NCBI GenBank assembly: GCA_030835305.1
Contig: JAURPJ010000066.1
Location: forward strand, 1-64,000
Direction: 5' to 3'
DNA length: 64,000 nucleotides
Source of the DNA: Verrucomicrobiota bacterium
GTDB taxonomy: Bacteria; Verrucomicrobiota; Verrucomicrobiia; Verrucomicrobiales; Akkermansiaceae
This document shows, one piece after another, positions 9,113 to 16,557 of this stretch; the first letter of the stretch is position 1, and every line of letters begins with the position of its first letter. The translations under genes and the position numbers were made by a program. A model generated the notes under the pieces. The model ran no database searches and was not told the origin of the DNA. It saw only the letters and a program-made list of their open reading frames with translations.

Positions 9113-10249
9113 CTATTGTTTTTCGACCCGGAAGAACAACTTTGTTGCACCCTCCAGTCCAAACTCGGTGAGGTCAAAGGTTGCGGAGGTGGAGTCACCT
9201 GCTTCGCCAACAATTCCATCATCGAGATCGAAATCCCAATTTTCCAAATTGGTCGCATATTTGACAGCATATGTGGTTCCCTCGGTCGAGTTCCAGGTCA
9301 GTGCAACCGAGGTGTCTCCAGGAGTGTAGTTGATGCTGGTGATCTCGAGCGGAGAAGAGGATGGAATTGTTCCGCCAACCACGTCTCCGAAGGTATTGCC
9401 AACACGAATCTCGTCTACGTAGCCCACCTGGGTGTCACTGAAGTTGAAGACGTCGAGCGACTGCTGGGTGGCGAGGTCAAAATCGAAGGTGTCGCTGGCA
9501 AGAGCATCGGCTTCATCAGGCTCAGTGGTTAAATCGTCAATGATGAAGACGAAGATTTCATCCGGTGTTCCTTCCGGATTCCAGTTCACTTTCATTGCTA
9601 GGAAGAAAGTTTCGCTAGCAGCAGGGCCATTGAAAGTAGGCTCGGTTTCAAATTGTCGGGTGAAATTTACGGTATTGTCGTAGACTGCGGTTCCGATATT
9701 GCGGGCTTGGCCACCACTCGAAACGATTCCAAAGCCGACGCCGAAGCCGGGTGCCTCGAGGTCCTGATTGTCATTTCCAACCATTTTCTCGGAATGCAGA
9801 CCGATGCCGAAGTCGGGCCCGCTGAACCCAAAATCTTGAAACAGAAAGGTCATCCACATCGTCGAGTTGTCCGCAGTCATAGCGGTGGTTGCTGCGGGGT
9901 CGATCGGTGCGCTGCATGAGACTTGTCCCACCCGGTTGCGACGCTCGTATGCATTTCCGGAGACTGGAAGCACATTTCCAAGTGAGTCGGTGAACTCGAC
10001 TCCCTCGTCTGATATGTCCCCTTCGTTGGTGGGAGCTGTTCCAGTAGGAGTTCCATTTCCAGCGGCATCACGATGAGACCATGCTCCGAGACCAGCTCCA
10101 GTATCGTAAGACTGGGTTTTGTCCCCAAAGAACCTTCCATCGTTAACTTCCGTGGTCGGTTCGTAGTTAAAGGGTTCGTAGATGATAAGGTCTGCCACGG
10201 CCGGAGAAACACAGCATCCAAGCTGGGCCGCGATAGGTAAACATTTCAT
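9113..10249 (-). CDS. Secreted protein, paralog of the PEP-CTERM gene upstream, with a different C-terminus
   Basis: 378 residues. The N-terminus (MKCLPIAAQLGCCVSPAVAD) looks like a signal peptide. Residues 20-300 are clearly homologous to the gene starting at 11234: both share LIYEPF, RRNRVGQV, WMTFLFQD and FSGPDFGIGL, and both end the shared region with SLDV, a short variable part and SDTQVGYVDEIRVG (here). After about residue 300 the two differ. This one carries an Fn3-like module (ITSINYTPGDTSVALTWNS, NLENWDFD) ending LFFRVEKQ, the ending seen on several other secreted proteins in this window. It has no PEP-CTERM signal. The gene starts 25 bp after the stop of its paralog, so the two are probably co-transcribed. 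Function unknown. Confidence 0.8.
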   Translation of the reverse strand: MKCLPIAAQLGCCVSPAVADLIIYEPFNYEPTTEVNDGRFFGDKTQSYDTGAGLGAWSHRDAAGNGTPTGTAPTNEGDISDEGVEFTDSLGNVLPVSGNAYERRNRVGQVSCSAPIDPAATTAMTADNSTMWMTFLFQDFGFSGPDFGIGLHSEKMVGNDNQDLEAPGFGVGFGIVSSGGQARNIGTAVYDNTVNFTRQFETEPTFNGPAASETFFLAMKVNWNPEGTPDEIFVFIIDDLTTEPDEADALASDTFDFDLATQQSLDVFNFSDTQVGYVDEIRVGNTFGDVVGGTIPSSSPLEITSINYTPGDTSVALTWNSTEGTTYAVKYATNLENWDFDLDDGIVGEAGDSTSATFDLTEFGLEGATKLFFRVEKQ

Positions 10250-10274
10250 GGAATGAAATCGTGGTGTTTATCGA

Positions 10275-11234
10275 TTATCTCCGACGCCGACTAATTGCGA
10301 GGAGGCTTGCCATAGCGCCAAGAAGGATAGAAGAGGGCTCTGGGATAACGCCAGCACCGCCAACGGCTTCTTCGAAAGTTGTCGCAATCCGAACTTCATC
10401 AACGAATGCAACCTGCGTGTCACTAATATTAAGAACATCCAAGGAATCTTGCTCAGCTTGAGAAAGGTCAACTGTTGCGACGGCAAGTGGGTTGGTCGGC
10501 TCGGTTGTTAGGTCGGTAATGTTGTAAACGGAAATAATATCGTCGGTCCCATCCGGGTTCCATTCGACTTTCATACCGAGTAGAAAGATATCACTCGCGG
10601 CAGGACCATTAAATGTGGAAGTTTCTTCAGTGACACGGTCGAATCCTGTTGCGTTATCGTAGTAAACCGCGCCGATACTTCGGGCTGGACCTCCAATGCT
10701 ATTAATACCGAGACCGACTCCCACGCCTGCCGCAGTGAGACTCTGATTGTCGTCGCCGATCATGGGCTCAGAACTCAGTCCAATTCCAAAGTCAGGCCCG
10801 CTGAATCCAAGGTCCTGGAATAAAAAGGTCATCCAAACAGTTGAGTTGTCTGCACTAAATCCACTTGTGAGAATGGGGCTGCTCGTTGCAACTTGGCCCA
10901 CTCGGTTCCTCCGGACCCAGGCGTTTCCTTTGCTGGGAAGAGCGTTTCCCCCGGCGTCTGAGAATGAAAGACCACCATCGGAAACGTCGGCCTCATTGTT
11001 TGTTGGTGCGGCTGCTGTTCCAAGGGTCCCTTGTGAACGTTGACTCCAAGTCCCTAGCCCTAAGGCGCCGGTCTGGTTTCCATCACCAAGGAAAGCTGCA
11101 CCATTGTTGATGGGCTCGGTCTGGGCGTAATCAAATGGCTCGTAAATCAAGAGGGTGGCTGAAGCTGAGCCATTAAGGGCAAAGGCGCTGGCAAAAGCGC
11201 AGGCGATTGATTTGGTGGAGTGGGAGACGTTCAT
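10275..11234 (-). CDS. PEP-CTERM sorted secreted protein
   Basis: 319 residues. A signal peptide occupies residues 1-27 (IACAFASAFALNGSASA). A jelly-roll-like body follows (LLIYEPFDYAQTEP, RRNRVGQVATSSP, WMTFLFQDLGFSGPDFGIGL, DTQVAFVDEVRIATTFEEAV). The C-terminus is a textbook PEP-CTERM signal: VIPEPSSILLGAMASLL, then AISRRRR and stop. Such proteins are cut by an exosortase and sorted to the surface or extracellular matrix; no exosortase gene is in this window. It is the first gene of a tandem pair with the 9113-10249 paralog. The 240 bases before it hold no other gene and should include the promoter. Confidence 0.88.
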   Translation of the reverse strand: MNVSHSTKSIACAFASAFALNGSASATLLIYEPFDYAQTEPINNGAAFLGDGNQTGALGLGTWSQRSQGTLGTAAAPTNNEADVSDGGLSFSDAGGNALPSKGNAWVRRNRVGQVATSSPILTSGFSADNSTVWMTFLFQDLGFSGPDFGIGLSSEPMIGDDNQSLTAAGVGVGLGINSIGGPARSIGAVYYDNATGFDRVTEETSTFNGPAASDIFLLGMKVEWNPDGTDDIISVYNITDLTTEPTNPLAVATVDLSQAEQDSLDVLNISDTQVAFVDEVRIATTFEEAVGGAGVIPEPSSILLGAMASLLAISRRRR

Positions 11235-11478
11235 GTATTGAGAAATAGCTTGTTTAAAAATTTGTATGAAGCTAACTAAAATTTTTCAAGGGAAAGTTTT
11301 ACGTGACCTTACCCCATAATGGACAGGTCCGCTGGCTTGTTTTTGAGGATTTGGTTTTCTTCTGACCGGCTGATTAGATTGTCGGATTCCGTACTATTAA
11401 GGGGTATCTTGAAGCAAAACCTATGCCATGGATTGAGCATCCCGTTCATAGGTAACCTCCGTTTTTGGATACATGAGG

Positions 11479-13569
11479 TCACAATTTGGAGATTGAAAAT
11501 CCAGCCTCCACGACGAAGGAGGCCAGACTGTTTGTGGGCTTGCTGAGGGCGATGAAGGTGCGATTGACCGGGGTGCCGGTTTGCTCGGTGGCGGCGAGGA
11601 GTTTGAAGTGGTCCCGTTGGAGGTCGAAATCGGGATCAGAGCAGGGTTGCCATCCATGATTGAGAAGGTGGCGGTAAAGTTCGTGGCGGCCGAGGCCTTC
11701 CTCGCTGATTATGGTGAGACGCGAGGCGACGGAAGGAGTTCCGGCTGGCGATCTCGGCCATTTCCCGCGAGTGGCCGGTCCGCCATTTTGTCTTCTTTTC
11801 CAGTTGCGAAGATGACTTTGAAGCCAGGTTAGAAGCGTAAGAGCAGCCCGGGCGGGCGGGGTGTCGAAATGCGGGTGCAGTCCGCGCATGGGTTGACGGA
11901 GCATTTTGCCGACTGATTGGTAAGGATCCTCGCCGGTGGGGCCGGAGTAGATGAAGTCACCTGGTTCGATGCCGAGGGCGACTCCGCGATAGACATAGCC
12001 TTCCCAGCGGATGCCGCCTTCGGAAAAGCGATGAGGGTGTTTTTTAAAGAGCAGGGCTTCGGCGGCTCCGTAGCCCATTTGTTGTTTGAGGTATTTCCAA
12101 GGGGTGGCGCGGCGGTGGTGCCAGACGAAGGAAGCACCGGAAAAGCCCAAGGAAAAGCCGGCTTCGCGAAGCCGCCAGCAGAAGACGACGTCATCGCCGG
12201 CGGTTTGGAAGATGGGATCAAAACCGCCGATTTGTTCGAAGGCGGATTTTTTGACCGAGAGATGACAGCCGGGAAGGTGTTCGGCAGTTAGGTCATCGAT
12301 CATGACGTGGGTGGGGGCGCCGGGGGCGGCCGTGGTCAGGGCGAGCGCAAGAGACCCGGGCCTTGGAGCGAGATTGGGTCCGCCAATGGCGGCGTGGTCC
12401 GAACTGGAATAGGCGTGTGCGAGCCAGGTGAGCCATTGTTCGTCGGGCCGACAGTCGTCGTCGGTGAAGGCGAGGATCCGTCCGGTGGCCTTTGCGGCAC
12501 CGTGGTTACGGGCGGCCGAGAGGCCGGAGGGTTCGAGATGGAATGCGCGGACTTCTTTTTGCCGGTCCAGAAGTTCAGCGGTGCCATCGGTCGAGCCGTC
12601 GTTGACGACGATGATTTCAAAGTTGGGGTAGTCGATGTTTTGGCAGGCATCGAGGCAGGCCTGAATGCGATGGGCGCCGTTGCGGGTGCAGATGATGACC
12701 GAGAAGCGCGGTGGGTTGGATGGAAGCGGAGAGGGAAGATCGAGGGCGCGGAGGGCGGGGAGGATCGGTTTTTCCGAGCCGTCCCTGCGGAGGAGGCCGA
12801 AGGACCAGTCGTCCATGACCTCGCAGTTGTTGAGCCAGTGGTCCGACCAGGCGTAAAGGGTGGCGCCGGCGAGGCCGGCGGTCCGTGCGGACTTGAGAGC
12901 GGCGGAGAGGAGGGTGGCTTGCACTTCCTCGGTATTGCGCTTGGTATCGAGCCCGAATTCGGTGAGGTAGACGGGTCGGTCCCCGGCGAGGTGGTGAAGG
13001 CGGGGGAGGTAGCTTTCGAGCGCTTCACCGTCTTCGAGGTAGATATTAAAGGCCGTGAAGTCGGCCGAGGGAGGTTCCAGGTATTCGGTGGTGGGGAAAT
13101 TGGCGTAGCCGATGGGGATTCCGGGTGCGGTTTTTTGGCAGGTGCGAATGAGGCCGTCGAGTGCCCGGTTGACCTTCCAGGGGGTCATCCAGCGCGCCAT
13201 ATCGGAGGGGACTTCATTCCCGACGAGGACCGCGCCAAGACCCGGGTGGTCTTGATAAAGTTCAAGCCAAGCGACGAGATCGCGGCGGGCCTGATCGAGG
13301 AGATCCGGATTCTCGGTGATGAAGTCGCAGCCGTGACCCCAGGCGTGGGTGGCAATGACGATGAGGCCATTCCGGACGGCGTGGTCGAGAATGTTGCGAT
13401 CCGGGAGGGCGTAAATTCGAATGGAGTCAAAACCGGCGTCGCGGATTTTCGGGAAGTCCTTTTTGGGGGAATGTCCGGATGAATCCGGGAAGGGGCCATA
13501 GGTGACGGTCCGCAGGAAGTGCGGTCTTCCATTGAGATGGAAGTGCTTTCCGTGAACCGTCAGTTGCAT
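11479..13569 (-). CDS. Fusion: clan GH-A-like glycoside hydrolase plus family 2 glycosyltransferase
   Basis: 696 residues with no signal peptide. Residues 1-275 form a TIM-barrel glycosidase-like domain: HLNGRPHFLRTVTYGPFPDS, FDSIRIYALPDRN, the acid/base motif VGNEVP (Glu119), and YLTEFGLD with the candidate nucleophile Glu204. Residues 287-540 are a GT2 domain: SVIICTRNGAHRIQACLD, VVNDGSTDGTAELLD, the DxD-type motif TDDDC (369-373), GGPN, and GDDVVFCWRLREAGF near 458-472. Residues 600-696 are an unrecognised basic tail domain. Both sets of key residues are present. The product is probably a cytoplasmic or membrane-associated bifunctional enzyme of glycan or glycoconjugate metabolism; substrates are unknown. 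It is divergent from the DsbD gene across 169 bp. Confidence 0.85.
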   Translation of the reverse strand: MQLTVHGKHFHLNGRPHFLRTVTYGPFPDSSGHSPKKDFPKIRDAGFDSIRIYALPDRNILDHAVRNGLIVIATHAWGHGCDFITENPDLLDQARRDLVAWLELYQDHPGLGAVLVGNEVPSDMARWMTPWKVNRALDGLIRTCQKTAPGIPIGYANFPTTEYLEPPSADFTAFNIYLEDGEALESYLPRLHHLAGDRPVYLTEFGLDTKRNTEEVQATLLSAALKSARTAGLAGATLYAWSDHWLNNCEVMDDWSFGLLRRDGSEKPILPALRALDLPSPLPSNPPRFSVIICTRNGAHRIQACLDACQNIDYPNFEIIVVNDGSTDGTAELLDRQKEVRAFHLEPSGLSAARNHGAAKATGRILAFTDDDCRPDEQWLTWLAHAYSSSDHAAIGGPNLAPRPGSLALALTTAAPGAPTHVMIDDLTAEHLPGCHLSVKKSAFEQIGGFDPIFQTAGDDVVFCWRLREAGFSLGFSGASFVWHHRRATPWKYLKQQMGYGAAEALLFKKHPHRFSEGGIRWEGYVYRGVALGIEPGDFIYSGPTGEDPYQSVGKMLRQPMRGLHPHFDTPPARAALTLLTWLQSHLRNWKRRQNGGPATRGKWPRSPAGTPSVASRLTIISEEGLGRHELYRHLLNHGWQPCSDPDFDLQRDHFKLLAATEQTGTPVNRTFIALSKPTNSLASFVVEAGFSISKL

Positions 13570-13738
13570 ACAGGGAGATTGAAGGAAGATTGACTCGTTC
13601 TCCAGTTTGGAGTTTTTGTTTATGGGGGGAATTCCCAGCTGAAACGTGTCCTCCCCTTGGGGTGGAGGCGCACTTTGTCAAAAAATTCGGGAAGAAACTC
13701 GCCTCTGCATCGCTCCAATGAACAATCCTGCCATTCCA

Positions 13739-15958
13739 ATGAAGCACCGATTTCTCATTTTCAACCTAACTGTGTGCCTCGTGCCTCTTGTCTTGGCGCA
13801 AGATCCCTTCGGCGAATCGGCGTTTCTAAAGAAGGAAACCACCGCAACGATCAAGCCGGAGGCGAGTCAGATCCAGCCGGGGGATTTTTTCAAGGTGGCG
13901 TTCACCCTGGATCTCCAGCCTAAATACCATGCCTACTTTAAAAGTGCGGGATCCGTTGGTGATCCTCCGGCGGTCGAGTGGGAGCTTCCTGCCGGATTTA
14001 CGGCGGGTGAATTGCAGTTTCCGCTTCCCAAGGCTTTCAAATCGACAGCGACAGGGGTCGAGGTTGTAGGTTATGGTTATGACGGGAGGGTGACCTTTGT
14101 GACCGAGATCGTGGTCGATGAGAGTCTCGAGCCGGGCAAGGAGTTTACCATCAAAGGTAACTTCAATTGGCAGGAATGTGATGAGACCTGCATTCTTGGA
14201 GACAAGGATTTCTCATTCTCGGTCAAAACCGGCAATGAGACCGTGATGGTCGAAGCTGACGAGGAGTTCTTCCAGGAAGCCCGCATGAACCTGCCGAGTG
14301 ATAGTTCGGCGTGGGGTTTCCTCGCGACTGAGAAAAGTAACGTCATCACCCTGAAGGCCATTTTTCCGGAAGGTTTGACCTTTAGCGAGCCGGTCTATTT
14401 CTTCTCGACCGACAAGCAGATCGACTCGCAGGCGGACCAGGAAGTGGAGATCGGTGAGACTGAGATTACCGTCACTCTGAAAAGAAACGAAGGAAACGAA
14501 GAACTCTTTATTGAGGCTGGAAAGGTTCGGGATAAATTATCGGGGCTCCTGACTGTTCAGGCTGATTACGGGCGCATTGGGTTGGGGGTCGATGCGCCCT
14601 TCATTCCTGATGCCGATGTCCAGATGGATGGTCCCGGTGAAAAAGTGATCAAGGCATCCAAGGAAGACCGTGAAGCAGGTCTTGCGCTCTACGACGTCGA
14701 TGTGCGGCCTGAGGTCGTTCTCTTGGGTGGGGCCAAGGAAAAGGAGGTCACTTTCATTTCATCGCTTGGGCTGGTGTTCCTTGGAGGTTTGATTCTCAAC
14801 CTAATGCCCTGTGTTTTTCCGGTGCTGGGCCTCAAAATCATGGGCTTCGTTTCGCAGGCCGGTGAAGACGAGGATAAGATCAAGGTGCACGGCTTGGTAT
14901 TTGGTCTCGGACTGCTGATCACAATGTGGATCCTGGCTGCTTTCATTATCGCGCTCGAGTTGGACTGGGGCCAGCAGTTGGCCAACCCAGTCTTTCTTGG
15001 AACCATGATTATCGTTTTCTTCCTGATGGGTCTCAATCTTTACGGAGTATTTGAAATTGGCACGAGCATGACCAGCGTGGGCGGCGAGCTTCAGGCTAAG
15101 AAAGGCTACTCCGGGTCCTTCTTTTCCGGAGCACTGACAACTCTCGTGGCGACACCTTGTTCGGGGCCATTCCTCGGAGCGGTGATGGCTTTTGCGCTTT
15201 CTCAGGATGACAAGGCGATTCAGTTTTCGGTCTTCACCGTCTTTGGGTTGGGAATTGCCTCACCCTATATCCTGTTGTCCTTCTTCCCTGCCCTCATCAA
15301 GAAGTTGCCACGTCCGGGAGCGTGGATGGAAACCTTCAAGCAGGTCATGGCCTTCTTTGTTTTTGCAACCGCGGTCTTCTTTATGAAAGGCTACCTCAAG
15401 TTGGTGGGCGACGATCACTTCAACGTCTTCCTCTTTGCCCTGTGTTTGATTGGTCTCGGAGTTTATATCTACGGTCGCTATGGCAATCAGGCTGTCGAAA
15501 AGACCAAGCGAGTTGTGACGGGTTTCGGGCTTGCCGGCTTGATGACGGTGGGTGGTATCGCTTGGGCTTACTCGACGGCGAAGCCGCCCGAGCCGGGGTT
15601 GGCTTGGAACGAGTGGTATCCCGGAATTGTGGAGCAATCGCGTTCCAAGAAACGAATAATATGGGTCGATTACACCGCCGATTGGTGAGCGACTTGCAAA
15701 GTGAACGAGAGCCGTGTGTTCTCGAATCAGAAAGTTCTCGATCGGTTGGAAGAGCTGGATGTTCTCCTTATAAAGGCGGACAACACCGACAAGCTACAGT
15801 CCATCAATGATGATCTTAAGCGCTTTGGTCGTGCCAATCTGCCCGTAAATCTGGTGGTGCCGGCCGATCCCGATGCTCCAATCATTGTCATGCCGGAAGT
15901 CTTCGGGCCGGACGATGCCCTGCAAGCCCTTAAGGAAGCGGAATACCTCGGCAAATAA
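13739..15958 (+). CDS. dsbD: DsbD-type thiol:disulfide interchange protein, predicted selenoprotein (UGA at codon 650)
   Basis: 739 residues if the in-frame UGA at 15686-15688 is read as selenocysteine; otherwise the protein stops at residue 649 before its thioredoxin domain. Order: signal peptide (MKHRFLIFNLTVCLVPLVLA), a periplasmic alpha domain with a C-x3-C pair (WQECDETC, Cys147 and Cys151), a polytopic CcdA-like membrane domain (about 338-620) with NLMPCVFPVLGLK (Cys358) and VATPCSGPFLGAV (Cys474), then a thioredoxin domain. At that domain the sequence reads VDYTADW-UGA-ATCKVNESRVF, where relatives have ADWCxxCK, so UGA replaces the first redox Cys and Cys653 is kept. About 90 conserved codons follow to TAA. 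DsbD passes electrons from cytoplasmic thioredoxin across the membrane. I prefer the start at 13739 for its signal peptide; 13718 is possible. Confidence 0.85.
15706..15724 (+). promoter_or_regulatory. Predicted SECIS element (selenocysteine insertion hairpin)
   Basis: Within the DsbD coding sequence, the stem CGAGAGC (15706-15712) pairs with GTTCTCG (15718-15724): seven pairs, one of them G-U. It closes a five-base loop, CGTGT, with G in its second position. The stem begins 17 nt after the UGA, and the loop G is 26 nt from its last base. This fits the general bacterial SECIS layout: a short stem, a small loop with an early G, about 16-37 nt from UGA. SelB binding would recruit Sec-tRNA here. 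It is predicted by eye only, without folding energies. Confidence 0.65.
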
Positions 15959-15977
15959 ACTCACGGAGAACCAAACC

Positions 15978-16457
15978 ATGATTTTTTTCCCAATCATGGT
16001 TGCGGGTCTGTTGGTGGTGGTCGCTGCGATGTGGGCAAACCTCGATTTTCTGAACGAAAAACTGCTTCGTGCAAAACCACCGCTTTGCGCCCCTCCCTAC
16101 GAGGTGGCATGGCTTCCCTGGAAGCCGGGGTTGGTGGAGTTTGCCAGGAATGAAGAGAGAATAGTTTGGCTGCAATTCGCTTCAGACTGGGATATGACGG
16201 GTCACGTTAATGAAAAGAGAGTTTTCTCTGATGACGATCTCCTCCAGACCTTGGCGAAGCACCGGGTCTTCTCAATCAAGGCAGACCATACGAATCTCGA
16301 CGAAGAGATCACAAAGGAACTTAAAAAATATGGGAGGTTTTCGATTCCAACGAACCTCATCTTTCCGGCAGATCCGGAAAAGGAAATGATTGTCCTTCCC
16401 GAGTTGCTAACGCCGGAAATTGTGATGGCAGCTTTGAATCAGGCGGCGGGAAGGTAG
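15978..16457 (+). CDS. Membrane-anchored thioredoxin-like protein lacking redox residues
   Basis: 159 residues. I chose the ATG at 15978, 19 bp after the DsbD stop, because it opens a transmembrane helix (MIFFPIMVAGLLVVVAAMWA); an upstream start would overlap DsbD. Residues 45-159 are a clear paralog of the DsbD thioredoxin domain: WLPWKPGLVEFARNEERIVW against WNEWYPGIVEQSRSKKRIIW, then DWDMTGHVNEKRVF against DWUATCKVNESRVF, then a shared NL-x-PADP and LPEL/MPEV ending. The redox pair is gone: Asp72 stands for U/Cys and Gly75 for Cys. It faces the periplasm if the helix is an N-terminal anchor. It may be a binding or regulatory partner of the reductase rather than an enzyme; that is inference. 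Confidence 0.8.
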   Translation: MIFFPIMVAGLLVVVAAMWANLDFLNEKLLRAKPPLCAPPYEVAWLPWKPGLVEFARNEERIVWLQFASDWDMTGHVNEKRVFSDDDLLQTLAKHRVFSIKADHTNLDEEITKELKKYGRFSIPTNLIFPADPEKEMIVLPELLTPEIVMAALNQAAGR

Positions 16458-16518
16458 CAAGGAGCTCCAGCTTTTTGAGATTGCAGGGGAGTTCCGAAAG
16501 CGGGGGCGTTCGGCTACC

Positions 16519-16546
16519 TTGTCAGAGGCAGGATAAGTCCTATACT
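16519..16546 (+). promoter_or_regulatory. Sigma70-like promoter for the FtsX-type permease
   Basis: TTGTCA (16519-16524) and TATACT (16541-16546) are separated by 16 bp, each close to the consensus boxes. Transcription would start about 5 bp before the ATG at 16558, giving an almost leaderless mRNA. Called by eye. Confidence 0.45.
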
Positions 16547-16557
16547 CCAAATATCGC

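Noticed and set aside
12307-13482. Long plus-strand open frame of 391 codons
   Set aside because: Glycine- and valine-rich shadow of the GH-GT2 fusion gene on the other strand; no start signal or recognisable motif.
15689-15958. A separate short gene starting at GTG 15701 after the DsbD stop
   Set aside because: It would begin inside the thioredoxin fold just after the active site and lacks a ribosome binding site; continuous homology across the UGA fits one recoded protein better.
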